DNA of 5,846 nt from Acinetobacter sp. UBA6641. GTDB taxonomy: Bacteria > Pseudomonadota > Gammaproteobacteria > Pseudomonadales > Moraxellaceae. The stretch spans positions 22,592 to 28,437 of the forward strand of contig DKLL01000172.1 in assembly GCA_002455755.1 (NCBI GenBank), written 5' to 3'. Numbering within the stretch: position 1 is the first letter of the stretch; each line of letters opens with the position of its first letter. The position numbers were made by a program, and so were the translations under genes. Shown here piece by piece: positions 1-5,846 of the stretch. The notes below the pieces were generated by a model. That model did not search any database. It saw only the letters and a list, made by a program, of their open reading frames with translations, and was not told the origin of the DNA.

Positions 1-1383
1 ATTTACTTAAAACAGAACTATAGCTTCTTTATTCAAAGAAATAGTGCAGATTTAACCAAAATATTACTCAATGATGTCGATCAAGTTGTTTGGGGGGTAT
101 TGAAACCATTGTTAACGATTTTATCTTATGGGTTAATTGTCATGGCAATGATAATTTTACTCATTTTTTATGATCCACTAATGGCGCTCACTATAGCAGG
201 GGTAATTATTCTTTTTTATACCTTGATGTTTTTAATCGTAAAGAAATTTATGAAAAAAATTAGTCAAGAGTTCTTGAAGGCGAATATAGAAAGATATCAA
301 AGTTGCCAAGAGGTTTTGGGTGGGATTAAGGATGTCATGATTAATCATGCACATGATTATTATTATAAAAGATTTGATCAAAATTCAAGAATTCATGCGC
401 GCCACTTAGCATCCCAAGAATCTTTGGCTCAAATACCATTGCATATTATTGAAACTATTGGTTACGGATGCTTGATTCTGTTGGCAATATTTTTAGTTTT
501 ACAAAATCATAGTGTGGGTACAATATTACCTGTTATTGGTTTGTATGGTGTGGCTGCATATCGGATGCTACCAGCAGCACAAAATATTTATCGAGCAATT
601 ACGACATATAAGTTTTCAGAGCATATTTTAAATGGTGTAGTTGATGAGTTCGTACTCCATTCAAGCGAAAAAGGATTAAATATAAACTCTGAAAGTGTTC
701 AATTTAATCAATTTATTGAGTTGGTCAATGTTAGTTTTGCTTATCCTAATCAATTGGAAAAGCAAGTTTTAAAAAACATAAACCTTAGAATAGACAAGAA
801 TACCAGTTTGGGGATTATTGGAAAAAGTGGTTCTGGAAAAAGCACTTTAATGGATATTATGTTAGGGCTTTTAGAGCCAACTTCAGGCGTACTCAAAATC
901 GATGGTAAAGTTATAAATGACGCGAATGTGCGAAGCTGGCAAAGTTTGGTGAGTTATGTCCCTCAATTTATTTATTTGGCGGACATGACGATCGCTGAGA
1001 ATATTGCCTTTGGTATTTCTAAGGAGAAAATTGATTTTCAATTGGTAAAAGATGTTGCAAAACTTGCACAAATAGATGAATTTATTATTCAAGATTTAAA
1101 AGATGATTATAATACCGTAATTGGGGAACGTGGTATTTTATTGTCTGGTGGACAACGGCAACGTTTGGGGATTGCGCGTGCATTATATAAACAACCTCAA
1201 GTGATATTTATGGATGAAGCAACAAGTGCTTTAGACACTGAAACTGAAAAAGCAGTGAATGAAGCGATTCAAAGTTTAAATGGGAAAATGACAATGGTGA
1301 TTATTGCTCATAGAGAAAGTGCTATTATGGGATGCGATAGTATCATTACCTGTGAAAAAATATTAAAAGATAGTACAAAGTAG
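1..1383 (+). CDS. ABC-type lipid-linked glycan exporter/flippase, fused membrane and ATPase domains (5' end outside window)
   Basis: This is the C-terminal 460 residues of an exporter-type ABC transporter. The frame is open from base 1, so the true start lies upstream; the in-frame TTG at 100 is internal to a membrane helix region. Hydrophobic segments lie at about residues 37-57, 60-80, 147-167 and 173-191, matching the last four of six helices, with a GGIKDV coupling-region motif at 107-112. The ATPase domain runs from about 240: Walker A GKSGSGKST (274-282), Q-loop PQ (321-322), signature LSGGQ (381-385), Walker B VIFMDE (401-406), D-loop SALD, H-loop histidine 437. All catalytic residues are present, so it should be active. 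Relatives of about 560-600 residues include PglK and MsbA, which flip lipid-linked oligosaccharide or lipid A-core across the inner membrane as homodimers. The glycosyltransferases downstream favour a glycan-lipid substrate over a drug or peptide; the exact substrate is inferred. Confidence 0.93.
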   Translation: MYLKQNYSFFIQRNSADLTKILLNDVDQVVWGVLKPLLTILSYGLIVMAMIILLIFYDPLMALTIAGVIILFYTLMFLIVKKFMKKISQEFLKANIERYQSCQEVLGGIKDVMINHAHDYYYKRFDQNSRIHARHLASQESLAQIPLHIIETIGYGCLILLAIFLVLQNHSVGTILPVIGLYGVAAYRMLPAAQNIYRAITTYKFSEHILNGVVDEFVLHSSEKGLNINSESVQFNQFIELVNVSFAYPNQLEKQVLKNINLRIDKNTSLGIIGKSGSGKSTLMDIMLGLLEPTSGVLKIDGKVINDANVRSWQSLVSYVPQFIYLADMTIAENIAFGISKEKIDFQLVKDVAKLAQIDEFIIQDLKDDYNTVIGERGILLSGGQRQRLGIARALYKQPQVIFMDEATSALDTETEKAVNEAIQSLNGKMTMVIIAHRESAIMGCDSIITCEKILKDSTK

Positions 1384-1523
1384 ACTTTTAGAATCATGAA
1401 TATACAGGAATGAGAATTTTATGATTGTCCAAATTAAAGGGTGAAACAGTAACAAAATAAACATTTATTTTTTAATAGTATAGGTTATTTTTAATTTTAG
1501 TATGTAATGGGCTTTACTTTATT
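1384..1523. other. A+T-rich intergenic gap between transporter and glycosyltransferase operon
   Basis: This 140-base gap is the only sizeable non-coding stretch. I see no open frame longer than a few codons on the + strand, no GC-rich hairpin with a T run that would make a convincing intrinsic terminator, and no pair of good sigma-70 -35 and -10 boxes at normal spacing. Weak -10-like hexamers (TAGTAT at 1476, TATAGG at 1479) lack a matching -35 box. The gap could hold a weak promoter for the downstream genes or simply be an untranslated spacer in one long transcript; sequence alone does not decide. Confidence 0.6.
1454..1471. repeat. Perfect 8-base A/T inverted repeat
   Basis: AAAATAAA is followed after two bases (CA) by its exact reverse complement TTTATTTT, and the T run continues two bases further. 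The stem has no G-C pair, so as RNA it would be very weak. It may be a chance product of A+T richness, or an A/T-rich protein-binding or bidirectional attenuation site. It lies about 50 bases before the next start codon. Confidence 0.4.
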
Positions 1524-2303
1524 ATGAATTTAGTTGATATACATGCACTTTGGATTGGTAATTCGCTAGGTAAAATTTCAGAAAGTTGTTTAAAATCTTT
1601 TGTTATGAGGGGGCATAAGGTTTTTCTGCATGTGTATGATAAAATAGAAAATGTTCCACAAGGTATTATAATTCAGGATGCAAACTTAACGATTTCTAAA
1701 GATAAGATTATTAAACATAAGCAAACAGGAAGTTATGCTTTATTTTCTGATATTTTTCGGTATGCATTATTAAAAAGAGTTGAGGGGGTATATGTGGATT
1801 GTGATGTCTATTGTTTAAAACCTATTATACGCCCTGAATCTGGGTATTTACTTGGTTTTGAAGATAATTACTTTATCAATGGAGCTATCTTAGCATTACC
1901 CCAAGAAAGTTTTGTGTTGGATAGTTTGATAAAGATGGTCTGTACATCAAATTTTATACCTCCTTGGTATTCTAATATGCGAAAAATGATTCTGAAATTT
2001 AAGTATCTACTTCGGCTTAATCAAGGGGTTGAGAGCTTACCTTGGGGAACTATTGGGCCTCATGCTATTACACATTATATAAAAAACGATGATTCTATTA
2101 AATTTGTTAGCCCCATTGATGTCTTTTATCCAGTTCATTACAACTGCATTAACCAGTTATTTGATCCCGAACTAAATCTTTCAGATTTAGTAAGTAAAAG
2201 AACATTGTGTATTCATTTATATAATGAAATGCTTAAAAATAGAAATCTTTATGATTTAGACCATAATTGTTTGATGTATAAGTTTTTACATAATGAGATA
2301 TAG
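1524..2303 (+). CDS. Short DXD-motif glycosyltransferase (GT32-like, GT-A fold)
   Basis: The 259-residue product looks like the sugar-binding DXD glycosyltransferase family (Gly_transf_sug type, CAZy GT32-like), which moves a sugar from a nucleotide-sugar with retention of configuration. The N-terminus HALWIGN (7-13) matches the family's I-H-x-x-W-I-G opening. SDIFRY (75-80) precedes the metal- and nucleotide-binding DCD (Asp92, Asp94). A GTIGPHAIT segment (175-183) and a C-terminal HLYNE (231-235), probably supplying a metal-ligand histidine, complete the pattern. There is no signal peptide or clear membrane helix, so it should act in the cytoplasm or on the inner membrane surface. The ATG at 1524 is the only usable start after an in-frame stop at 1476, and no good ribosome-binding site precedes it. 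It opens the glycosyltransferase cluster, and its end overlaps the next gene by 11 bases. Donor and acceptor sugars cannot be assigned. Confidence 0.85.
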   Translation: MNLVDIHALWIGNSLGKISESCLKSFVMRGHKVFLHVYDKIENVPQGIIIQDANLTISKDKIIKHKQTGSYALFSDIFRYALLKRVEGVYVDCDVYCLKPIIRPESGYLLGFEDNYFINGAILALPQESFVLDSLIKMVCTSNFIPPWYSNMRKMILKFKYLLRLNQGVESLPWGTIGPHAITHYIKNDDSIKFVSPIDVFYPVHYNCINQLFDPELNLSDLVSKRTLCIHLYNEMLKNRNLYDLDHNCLMYKFLHNEI

Positions 2304-3489
2304 AGATAAGATTGTGTCTAAATGTGGTAATGGTAAAAAGAAAATAAAAGTTGGTCTAATAATTGATGAATTTTTTGGAGCAGCAGAAACAGCTTATGGT
2401 GGATATGGATTTCTTGCAAGAAAATATATTGCGAAGTATCTCCCAAATGAAGATATTGAAATAGAGGTGTTATTGGGAAAAGCTCAACGCAGATATTTGG
2501 GAAAGTATTTCTCAGAAAAGTACAAAGTTGATAATGTAACTCTTTACAGATTGCCCCGCAACAAGTATGCTGCAAAATTTTGGTTGAAGAAAAAAAAATA
2601 TGACATTTACTTAAGTATTGAACTTACATATAGTTATGTTCTTGAGAATGAGTGTGATGTAAATAAAAAGTTAATTCTTTGGATTCAAGACCCACGCCCT
2701 GTATATGAATGGGATGAAATAAATACAGTTCAGCTATTTCCTGAGAAAAGTTACTATAATCCGAACGTCTATAATCTGGTTAATAACTGGTATAAAAAAA
2801 ATAGGGTTAAATTTGTCTCTCAAGGGTACTTTCTAAATCAAAAAGCAATAGACTTGTATAATCTGGATACTGATGTCAGTATTCAATATCTACCAAATCC
2901 TATCGATATTGATCATAACTTCAGCTTAAGCAGTCATGAAAAGAAAAATATTATAATATTTTTAGGACGTATTGAATCTGTAAAACGTGGATGGCTATTT
3001 TGTGAAATTGCAAAACAAATGCCTCAATATGAATTCTATGTTATTGGTCAAACCTTTCGAGAAAAAGAAGAAAATTCTGCAATAATGCAGAACTATAAAA
3101 ATATTTCAAATTTATTTTTTGTGGGTCATTTAGAAGATGAGAGAAAAGAGCAATTTCTAAAAGATGCAAAGATATTAATAAATACTTCTATTCATGAGGC
3201 GCTTCCAGTTTCTTTCTTGGAGGCTTTATCATATGGTACCGTTCTGGTTAGTAATAGAAATCCAGAAAATTTAACATCTCAGTTTGGAATACATGTGGGA
3301 AATGTTTTAGGGGATGGTTTTGATAAAGTCGATTTATATGTTAATGCAATTCAAGAGTTAATGTGTGATGATGTAAGACGTAATATTTTAGCCCAAGCAG
3401 CTATAGACTATATTAAAGATAGACATTCAGTAGAAAACTTTTTATATGACATGAGAAATGTGATTTTTACTACGGTTGATAATGAGTAA
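2293..3489 (+). CDS. Family 4 glycosyltransferase (GT-B fold)
   Basis: The 398-residue product has the two-domain GT-B layout of retaining family 4 glycosyltransferases. The N-terminal acceptor half carries a Gly-rich loop, YGGYG (35-39), and a WIQDPRP motif (130-136). The C-terminal donor half begins near residue 217 and shows LGRIESVKRG (224-233), whose Arg227 and Lys231 fit the phosphate-binding pair, then VGHL (277-280) and the E-x7-E motif HEALPVSFLE with Glu302 and Glu310. Length is normal for the family and no membrane segment is evident. The ATG at 2293 overlaps the previous gene by 11 bases and has no clear Shine-Dalgarno sequence, which suggests coupling to upstream translation. The in-frame GTG at 2314, preceded by a purine-rich stretch, is an alternative start that would remove seven residues; recognisable homology begins only near residue 17. 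Two long A runs lie inside the gene. The product probably adds an internal sugar of the surface glycan; its donor is unknown. Confidence 0.92.
   Translation: MRYRDKIVSKCGNGKKKIKVGLIIDEFFGAAETAYGGYGFLARKYIAKYLPNEDIEIEVLLGKAQRRYLGKYFSEKYKVDNVTLYRLPRNKYAAKFWLKKKKYDIYLSIELTYSYVLENECDVNKKLILWIQDPRPVYEWDEINTVQLFPEKSYYNPNVYNLVNNWYKKNRVKFVSQGYFLNQKAIDLYNLDTDVSIQYLPNPIDIDHNFSLSSHEKKNIIIFLGRIESVKRGWLFCEIAKQMPQYEFYVIGQTFREKEENSAIMQNYKNISNLFFVGHLEDERKEQFLKDAKILINTSIHEALPVSFLEALSYGTVLVSNRNPENLTSQFGIHVGNVLGDGFDKVDLYVNAIQELMCDDVRRNILAQAAIDYIKDRHSVENFLYDMRNVIFTTVDNE
2590..2598 (+). repeat. Run of nine A bases within the GT4 gene
   Basis: Nine consecutive A bases encode part of a five-lysine stretch (residues 99-103). 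Losing one base brings a TAA at 2612-2614 into frame, and gaining one brings a TGA at 2601-2603 into frame. Either change would end the protein near residue 105, before the donor-binding domain. It is a candidate slippage site; a chance run in A-rich DNA is the simpler alternative. Confidence 0.9.
2794..2801 (+). repeat. Run of eight A bases within the GT4 gene
   Basis: Eight consecutive A bases encode the Lys-Lys-Asn part of residues 168-170. A one-base gain gives an immediate TAG (2802-2804), and a one-base loss gives a TAA at 2834-2836. It is the second homopolymer in the N-terminal half of the same gene. Confidence 0.85.
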
Positions 3490-3496
3490 GTTTTTC

Positions 3497-4282
3497 ATGA
3501 AAATCTATCTTATCTCACTCGAACAGGACATACAGCGTCGTGCAGAATTAGCGCAACGTTTTCCTAAAACTTATCCGAATATGCAATGGATAAAGGCAGT
3601 TAATGGTAAAAAATTATTAGCCAAAGATTATTTTTTTCATGCTCAACAATACTTCAAAAACCATCAAAAGATAATTACTCCTAGTGAGGTAGGTTGTGCA
3701 CTCAGTCATATTCAAGCATTGGAAGCATTTTTAGAAACAGATGATGAATATGCACTTATATTAGAGGATGATATTATTGGAAAAGATGAAGCTATAAATT
3801 TTATAGAAAATACCTTAATAAAACATAAATTAGATGGAATTGTCTTGTGTGGGGGGCAAATACCTTTGCATATTGAAAAATATAAATTATATAAAAATAT
3901 TAGAGAATCAATATTTATAGTTCCAAACTTTTCAAAGAAATTTTTCTTTGGCACATGTTGCTATGTAATTAATAAGCACATTGCTAAATTTATTATTCAC
4001 TATCAATTAAATAATTTCACTAAAGCTGATTGCTGGAATGAACTCTTAGGAGTTTCAATAAATTTATATTATATGGATATTTTGAAACATCCGTTTGAAA
4101 TGAATAATAGTCACATCGAAAATGAAAGAACTAATTTCTATATTGATGAACCGAACTTTCTAAAAAGAGTATATAAGCAAGGTGTTTTTTGGAAAGTATA
4201 TAATCGAATTAGAAATGATATATATAGATGGGTACTTATTTTAAAGGGATATAAACAGATTCATCAGGACAAGCATCAATGA
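3497..4282 (+). CDS. GT25 family LPS/LOS-type glycosyltransferase
   Basis: From the ATG at 3497 the product has 261 residues and starts MKIYLISLEQ, the usual first beta strand of GT25 enzymes such as LgtB, Lex2B and other lipooligosaccharide transferases. The motif SEVGCALSH (63-71) and the acidic ILEDD (88-92) are the family's nucleotide-sugar and metal-binding signatures. FGTCCYVINK (151-160) and KADCW (176-180) follow at the expected spacing. Known members mostly add galactose, but others use other donors, so the sugar is not assigned. There is no signal peptide; the enzyme should work at the cytoplasmic membrane face. An ATG at 3482 would add MSKFF and overlap the upstream gene by 8 bases in an ATGAGTAA arrangement. 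I prefer 3497 because family members begin directly at this strand, but neither start has a strong ribosome-binding site and both imply coupling. The stop overlaps the next start by four bases. Confidence 0.92.
   Translation: MKIYLISLEQDIQRRAELAQRFPKTYPNMQWIKAVNGKKLLAKDYFFHAQQYFKNHQKIITPSEVGCALSHIQALEAFLETDDEYALILEDDIIGKDEAINFIENTLIKHKLDGIVLCGGQIPLHIEKYKLYKNIRESIFIVPNFSKKFFFGTCCYVINKHIAKFIIHYQLNNFTKADCWNELLGVSINLYYMDILKHPFEMNNSHIENERTNFYIDEPNFLKRVYKQGVFWKVYNRIRNDIYRWVLILKGYKQIHQDKHQ
4266..4269 (+). promoter_or_regulatory. Ribosome-binding site for the first GT2 gene
   Basis: AGGA lies nine bases before the ATG at 4279, inside the end of the GT25 gene. Together with the ATGA stop-start overlap it supports 4279 as the true start and translation coupled to the upstream gene. 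Confidence 0.55.
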
Positions 4283-5271
4283 CTATTCATGTCAGCATAA
4301 TCATACCTAGTGCAGGTCGCCGATCTGAATTTCTACAACGTTCTATCAAAAGTGCATTATTTGATGATGAGCATATCCAAACTGAGATTATTGTTGTGCT
4401 TAATGGCAAAGATGGTATGGCTTTTGACACGAGTTTATCTTTTCAACATTCATTGGTTAGTTACCACAAACTACCCCAGGGTAATGTATGTAAAGCTCGT
4501 AATTATGGATTGTCACTTGCGCAAGGTGAGTTGATTCGTTTCTTGGATGATGATGATTATCTATATCCTGAAGTGGCTTATAAGCAATATATAGAATTGT
4601 TTGGTTCTAATGCGGATTTGTCCACTTATGCAGGAGCAATAGAAGATGAAAATATTCGTTATCAAGTGATAAAAATTATTGATATAAACGATTATTGTGC
4701 AGCAACCTTGAGTGCGCATTGCCCAGCTTTAACCTTTGCAACCGTGTATAAATCTAAAGTCATTAAACATTTAAAATGGGATGAAGATATTTTTGTTGTT
4801 GAAGATGAAAAATGGATGCGGACAATTTCTGCAAGTACGGAAATAGAATGGATAAAAAGCAATGATGTGGTAGCCGTATGGTATCAGCATGATATTGACA
4901 GGTTGTCTGTACCTATTTTTTATTCTAATCCAAAGTTATTTATAGAAAGAAAAAAATCTATCCAAGACACGCTGAAAACACTAAAATCGGAAAATAGACT
5001 AACTTCAATTAGAATAATTAGTGCATCATATGGGCTATGGTCATGTATTCATGGCGGTTTTCATTTTTCTCCAATGTATTGGACTAAAACTGCCTTATTT
5101 GCAAGAAAATTAAATCCCAACTCAAAACCTGAAAATGCATTTTTTGAAAAACTTTATTTTATTCATCCTATCTTATTAGAGTGGTTGTTAATCCCTATTC
5201 GATGGATAAGCCGTTATTATAGAATGCTAAAAGGTCATTTCTTAGCAACATCATATGTGCGTAAATTGTGA
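4279..5271 (+). CDS. Family 2 glycosyltransferase (GT-A fold), complete
   Basis: The 330-residue product is an inverting-type family 2 glycosyltransferase. HVSIIIPSAGR (4-14) is the first nucleotide-binding strand, with SAGR where many relatives have T-Y-N-R. EIIVVLNG (36-43) is the second strand, GNVCKARNYGL (68-78) is the conserved segment before the metal site, and FLDDDDYLYP (88-97) holds the DXD-type metal and donor site. VEDEKWM (174-180) fits the E-D motif expected to supply the catalytic base. The C-terminus, about residues 290-330, is hydrophobic and basic (ILLEWLLIPIRWI at 298-310) and may attach the enzyme to the inner membrane, where the lipid-linked acceptor sits. The start overlaps the previous stop as ATGA, and the next gene begins 14 bases after its stop. 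All key motifs are intact. Donor and acceptor cannot be named from sequence; one sugar addition in the same glycan is the likely role. Confidence 0.93.
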   Translation: MTIHVSIIIPSAGRRSEFLQRSIKSALFDDEHIQTEIIVVLNGKDGMAFDTSLSFQHSLVSYHKLPQGNVCKARNYGLSLAQGELIRFLDDDDYLYPEVAYKQYIELFGSNADLSTYAGAIEDENIRYQVIKIIDINDYCAATLSAHCPALTFATVYKSKVIKHLKWDEDIFVVEDEKWMRTISASTEIEWIKSNDVVAVWYQHDIDRLSVPIFYSNPKLFIERKKSIQDTLKTLKSENRLTSIRIISASYGLWSCIHGGFHFSPMYWTKTALFARKLNPNSKPENAFFEKLYFIHPILLEWLLIPIRWISRYYRMLKGHFLATSYVRKL

Positions 5272-5273
5272 AG

Positions 5274-5278
5274 AAGGA
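5274..5278 (+). promoter_or_regulatory. Strong ribosome-binding site for the second GT2 gene
   Basis: AAGGA lies seven bases before the ATG at 5286, the best Shine-Dalgarno match in the window. It fixes the start of the last gene and suggests that this gene can be translated without coupling, unlike the overlapping genes before it. Confidence 0.75.
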
Positions 5279-5285
5279 TAGCTTA

Positions 5286-5846
5286 ATGATCAAAGATAAG
5301 CAGAATGTCTATGCGGTTGTCGTCACCTATAATCGGAAAAACCTACTGTCGATTTGTCTTGCACAATTATTAAAGCAAAATTTTGATTTTATGCATATTA
5401 TCGTGGTGAATAATGCTTCTACTGATGGAACAGAAGATTATATTAGAAATGAAAGATTATTCAGTAATGAAAAAATTATATGGTTAAATTTACCAGAAAA
5501 TATCGGTGGTGCAGGTGGGTTTTCCACAGGAATGCAATATGCTTTTGAACATGGTGCAGATTATGTATGGATGATGGACGATGATGCGATGCCACACCCA
5601 ACAGCTCTTGATGAATTGATGAAACATACCACACCACAGCATATTTATGCCTCTTTGGCGATACAAGATCAGCAAATCTCTTGGGAAATGACGGTAAATG
5701 CTAGTGGTACATGGATGCCAACACATAATCCAGTTGATATTTCAGAAAAAATAGAAGTTCTTTCTTTACCATTTTTAGGTTTTTTGATTCATCGAAAATT
5801 GGTGCAAAAAATTGGCTTGCCCGATCATACATTCTTTATTGCTGCC
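5286..5846 (+). CDS. Family 2 glycosyltransferase, rhamnosyl/galactofuranosyl-transferase-like (3' end outside window)
   Basis: The frame is open from the ATG at 5286 to the last base, giving the first 187 residues; the C-terminus lies beyond the window. The N-terminus shows VVVTYNR (11-17), then NNASTDGT (42-49), NIGGAGGF (72-79) and WMMDDDAMP (95-103), the nucleotide-binding and DXD elements of the GT-A fold. The N-I-G-G-A-G-G-F loop, the D-D-D-A-x-P site and the later PFLGFLIHRKLVQKIGLPD stretch (162-180) are typical of the subgroup that includes GlfT2 galactofuranosyltransferases and RfbF/WbbL-like rhamnosyltransferases. That subgroup usually transfers Galf or L-rhamnose, so either sugar is a plausible donor here; this is inference. 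The catalytic D-D/E-D motif expected shortly after residue 187 is not in view. No signal peptide is present. The short 14-base gap from the preceding gene places it in the same operon. Confidence 0.9.
   Translation, partial: MIKDKQNVYAVVVTYNRKNLLSICLAQLLKQNFDFMHIIVVNNASTDGTEDYIRNERLFSNEKIIWLNLPENIGGAGGFSTGMQYAFEHGADYVWMMDDDAMPHPTALDELMKHTTPQHIYASLAIQDQQISWEMTVNASGTWMPTHNPVDISEKIEVLSLPFLGFLIHRKLVQKIGLPDHTFFIAA

Noticed and set aside
100..102. TTG as start of the transporter gene
   Set aside because: The same frame is open back to base 1, and a start here would drop the first two membrane helices that this transporter type needs. It is an internal leucine codon.
883..1092. Minus-strand open frame opposite the transporter ATPase domain
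   Set aside because: It lies fully within a well-supported gene, has no recognisable domain and no independent signals.
1392..1426. Six-base inverted repeat AATCAT (1392-1397) and ATGATT (1421-1426) after the transporter stop
   Set aside because: The arms are short, A+T-rich and 23 bases apart; this is expected by chance and no T run follows.
1454..1473. A/T palindrome plus T run as an intrinsic terminator
   Set aside because: The stem has no G-C pairs and only a two-base gap, so it would not form a stable terminator hairpin.
2318..2575. Minus-strand open frame opposite the GT4 gene
   Set aside because: Its Cys/His/Leu-rich composition is typical of the complement of an A+T-rich gene, and it matches no family I recognise.
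3851..3856. Six-G run in the GT25 gene, and a similar run at 92-97 in the transporter
   Set aside because: Six G bases are shorter than typical phase-variable G tracts, and both encode plausible conserved-region residues.
3712..3954. Minus-strand open frame opposite the GT25 gene
   Set aside because: It is the complement of the conserved GT25 core, with no own start signals.
4310..4534. Plus-strand open frame in another phase inside the first GT2 gene
   Set aside because: It overlaps the conserved GT2 motifs in a different phase and shows no domain.
5490..5726. Minus-strand open frame opposite the final GT2 gene
   Set aside because: The + strand in this interval encodes conserved GT2 motifs, and the antisense product is not recognisable.
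1..5846. tRNA, rRNA, CRISPR array, insertion sequence or attachment site
   Set aside because: No repeated spacer pattern, transposase frame, terminal inverted repeats or RNA-gene signature was seen; nearly all bases are in glycosyltransferase or transporter genes.

Overview
The window is part of a surface-glycan assembly locus. Everything recognisable lies on the + strand: a 5'-truncated ABC exporter or flippase followed by five glycosyltransferase genes, the last cut by the window end. The DNA is A+T-rich. The combination of a GT25 enzyme of the LPS/LOS type, a short DXD (GT32-like) enzyme and a PglK/MsbA-like transporter suggests a Gram-negative bacterium, most likely a low-GC gammaproteobacterium (Moraxellaceae such as Acinetobacter or Psychrobacter, or Pasteurellaceae). 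The genus is inferred from gene types and base composition; no taxonomic marker gene is present.

Layout: (1) 1-1383, the C-terminal 460 residues of an ABC transporter with fused membrane and ATPase domains. (2) 1384-1523, a 140-base A+T-rich gap, the only real intergenic space. (3) 1524-2303, a GT32-like DXD glycosyltransferase. (4) 2293-3489, a GT-B fold glycosyltransferase of family 4, overlapping the previous gene by 11 bases. (5) 3497-4282 (or from 3482), a GT25 glycosyltransferase. (6) 4279-5271, a GT2 glycosyltransferase overlapping the previous stop in an ATGA arrangement. (7) 5286-5846, the first 187 residues of a second GT2 enzyme of the rhamnosyl/galactofuranosyltransferase-like type, preceded by the clearest Shine-Dalgarno sequence in the window.

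The five transferase genes are packed like one translationally coupled operon. A reasonable model is that they act one after another at the cytoplasmic face of the inner membrane, each adding one sugar to a lipid-linked acceptor (lipid A-core, or an undecaprenyl-linked oligosaccharide), and that the ABC protein flips the lipid-linked product to the periplasm. The donor sugars, linkages and final glycan cannot be read from this sequence. No nucleotide-sugar biosynthesis gene, polymerase, ligase, RNA gene, mobile element or CRISPR array is visible. The most testable oddity is a run of nine A bases inside the GT4 gene: gain or loss of one base would stop translation almost at once, so it is a candidate on/off site for glycan variation.
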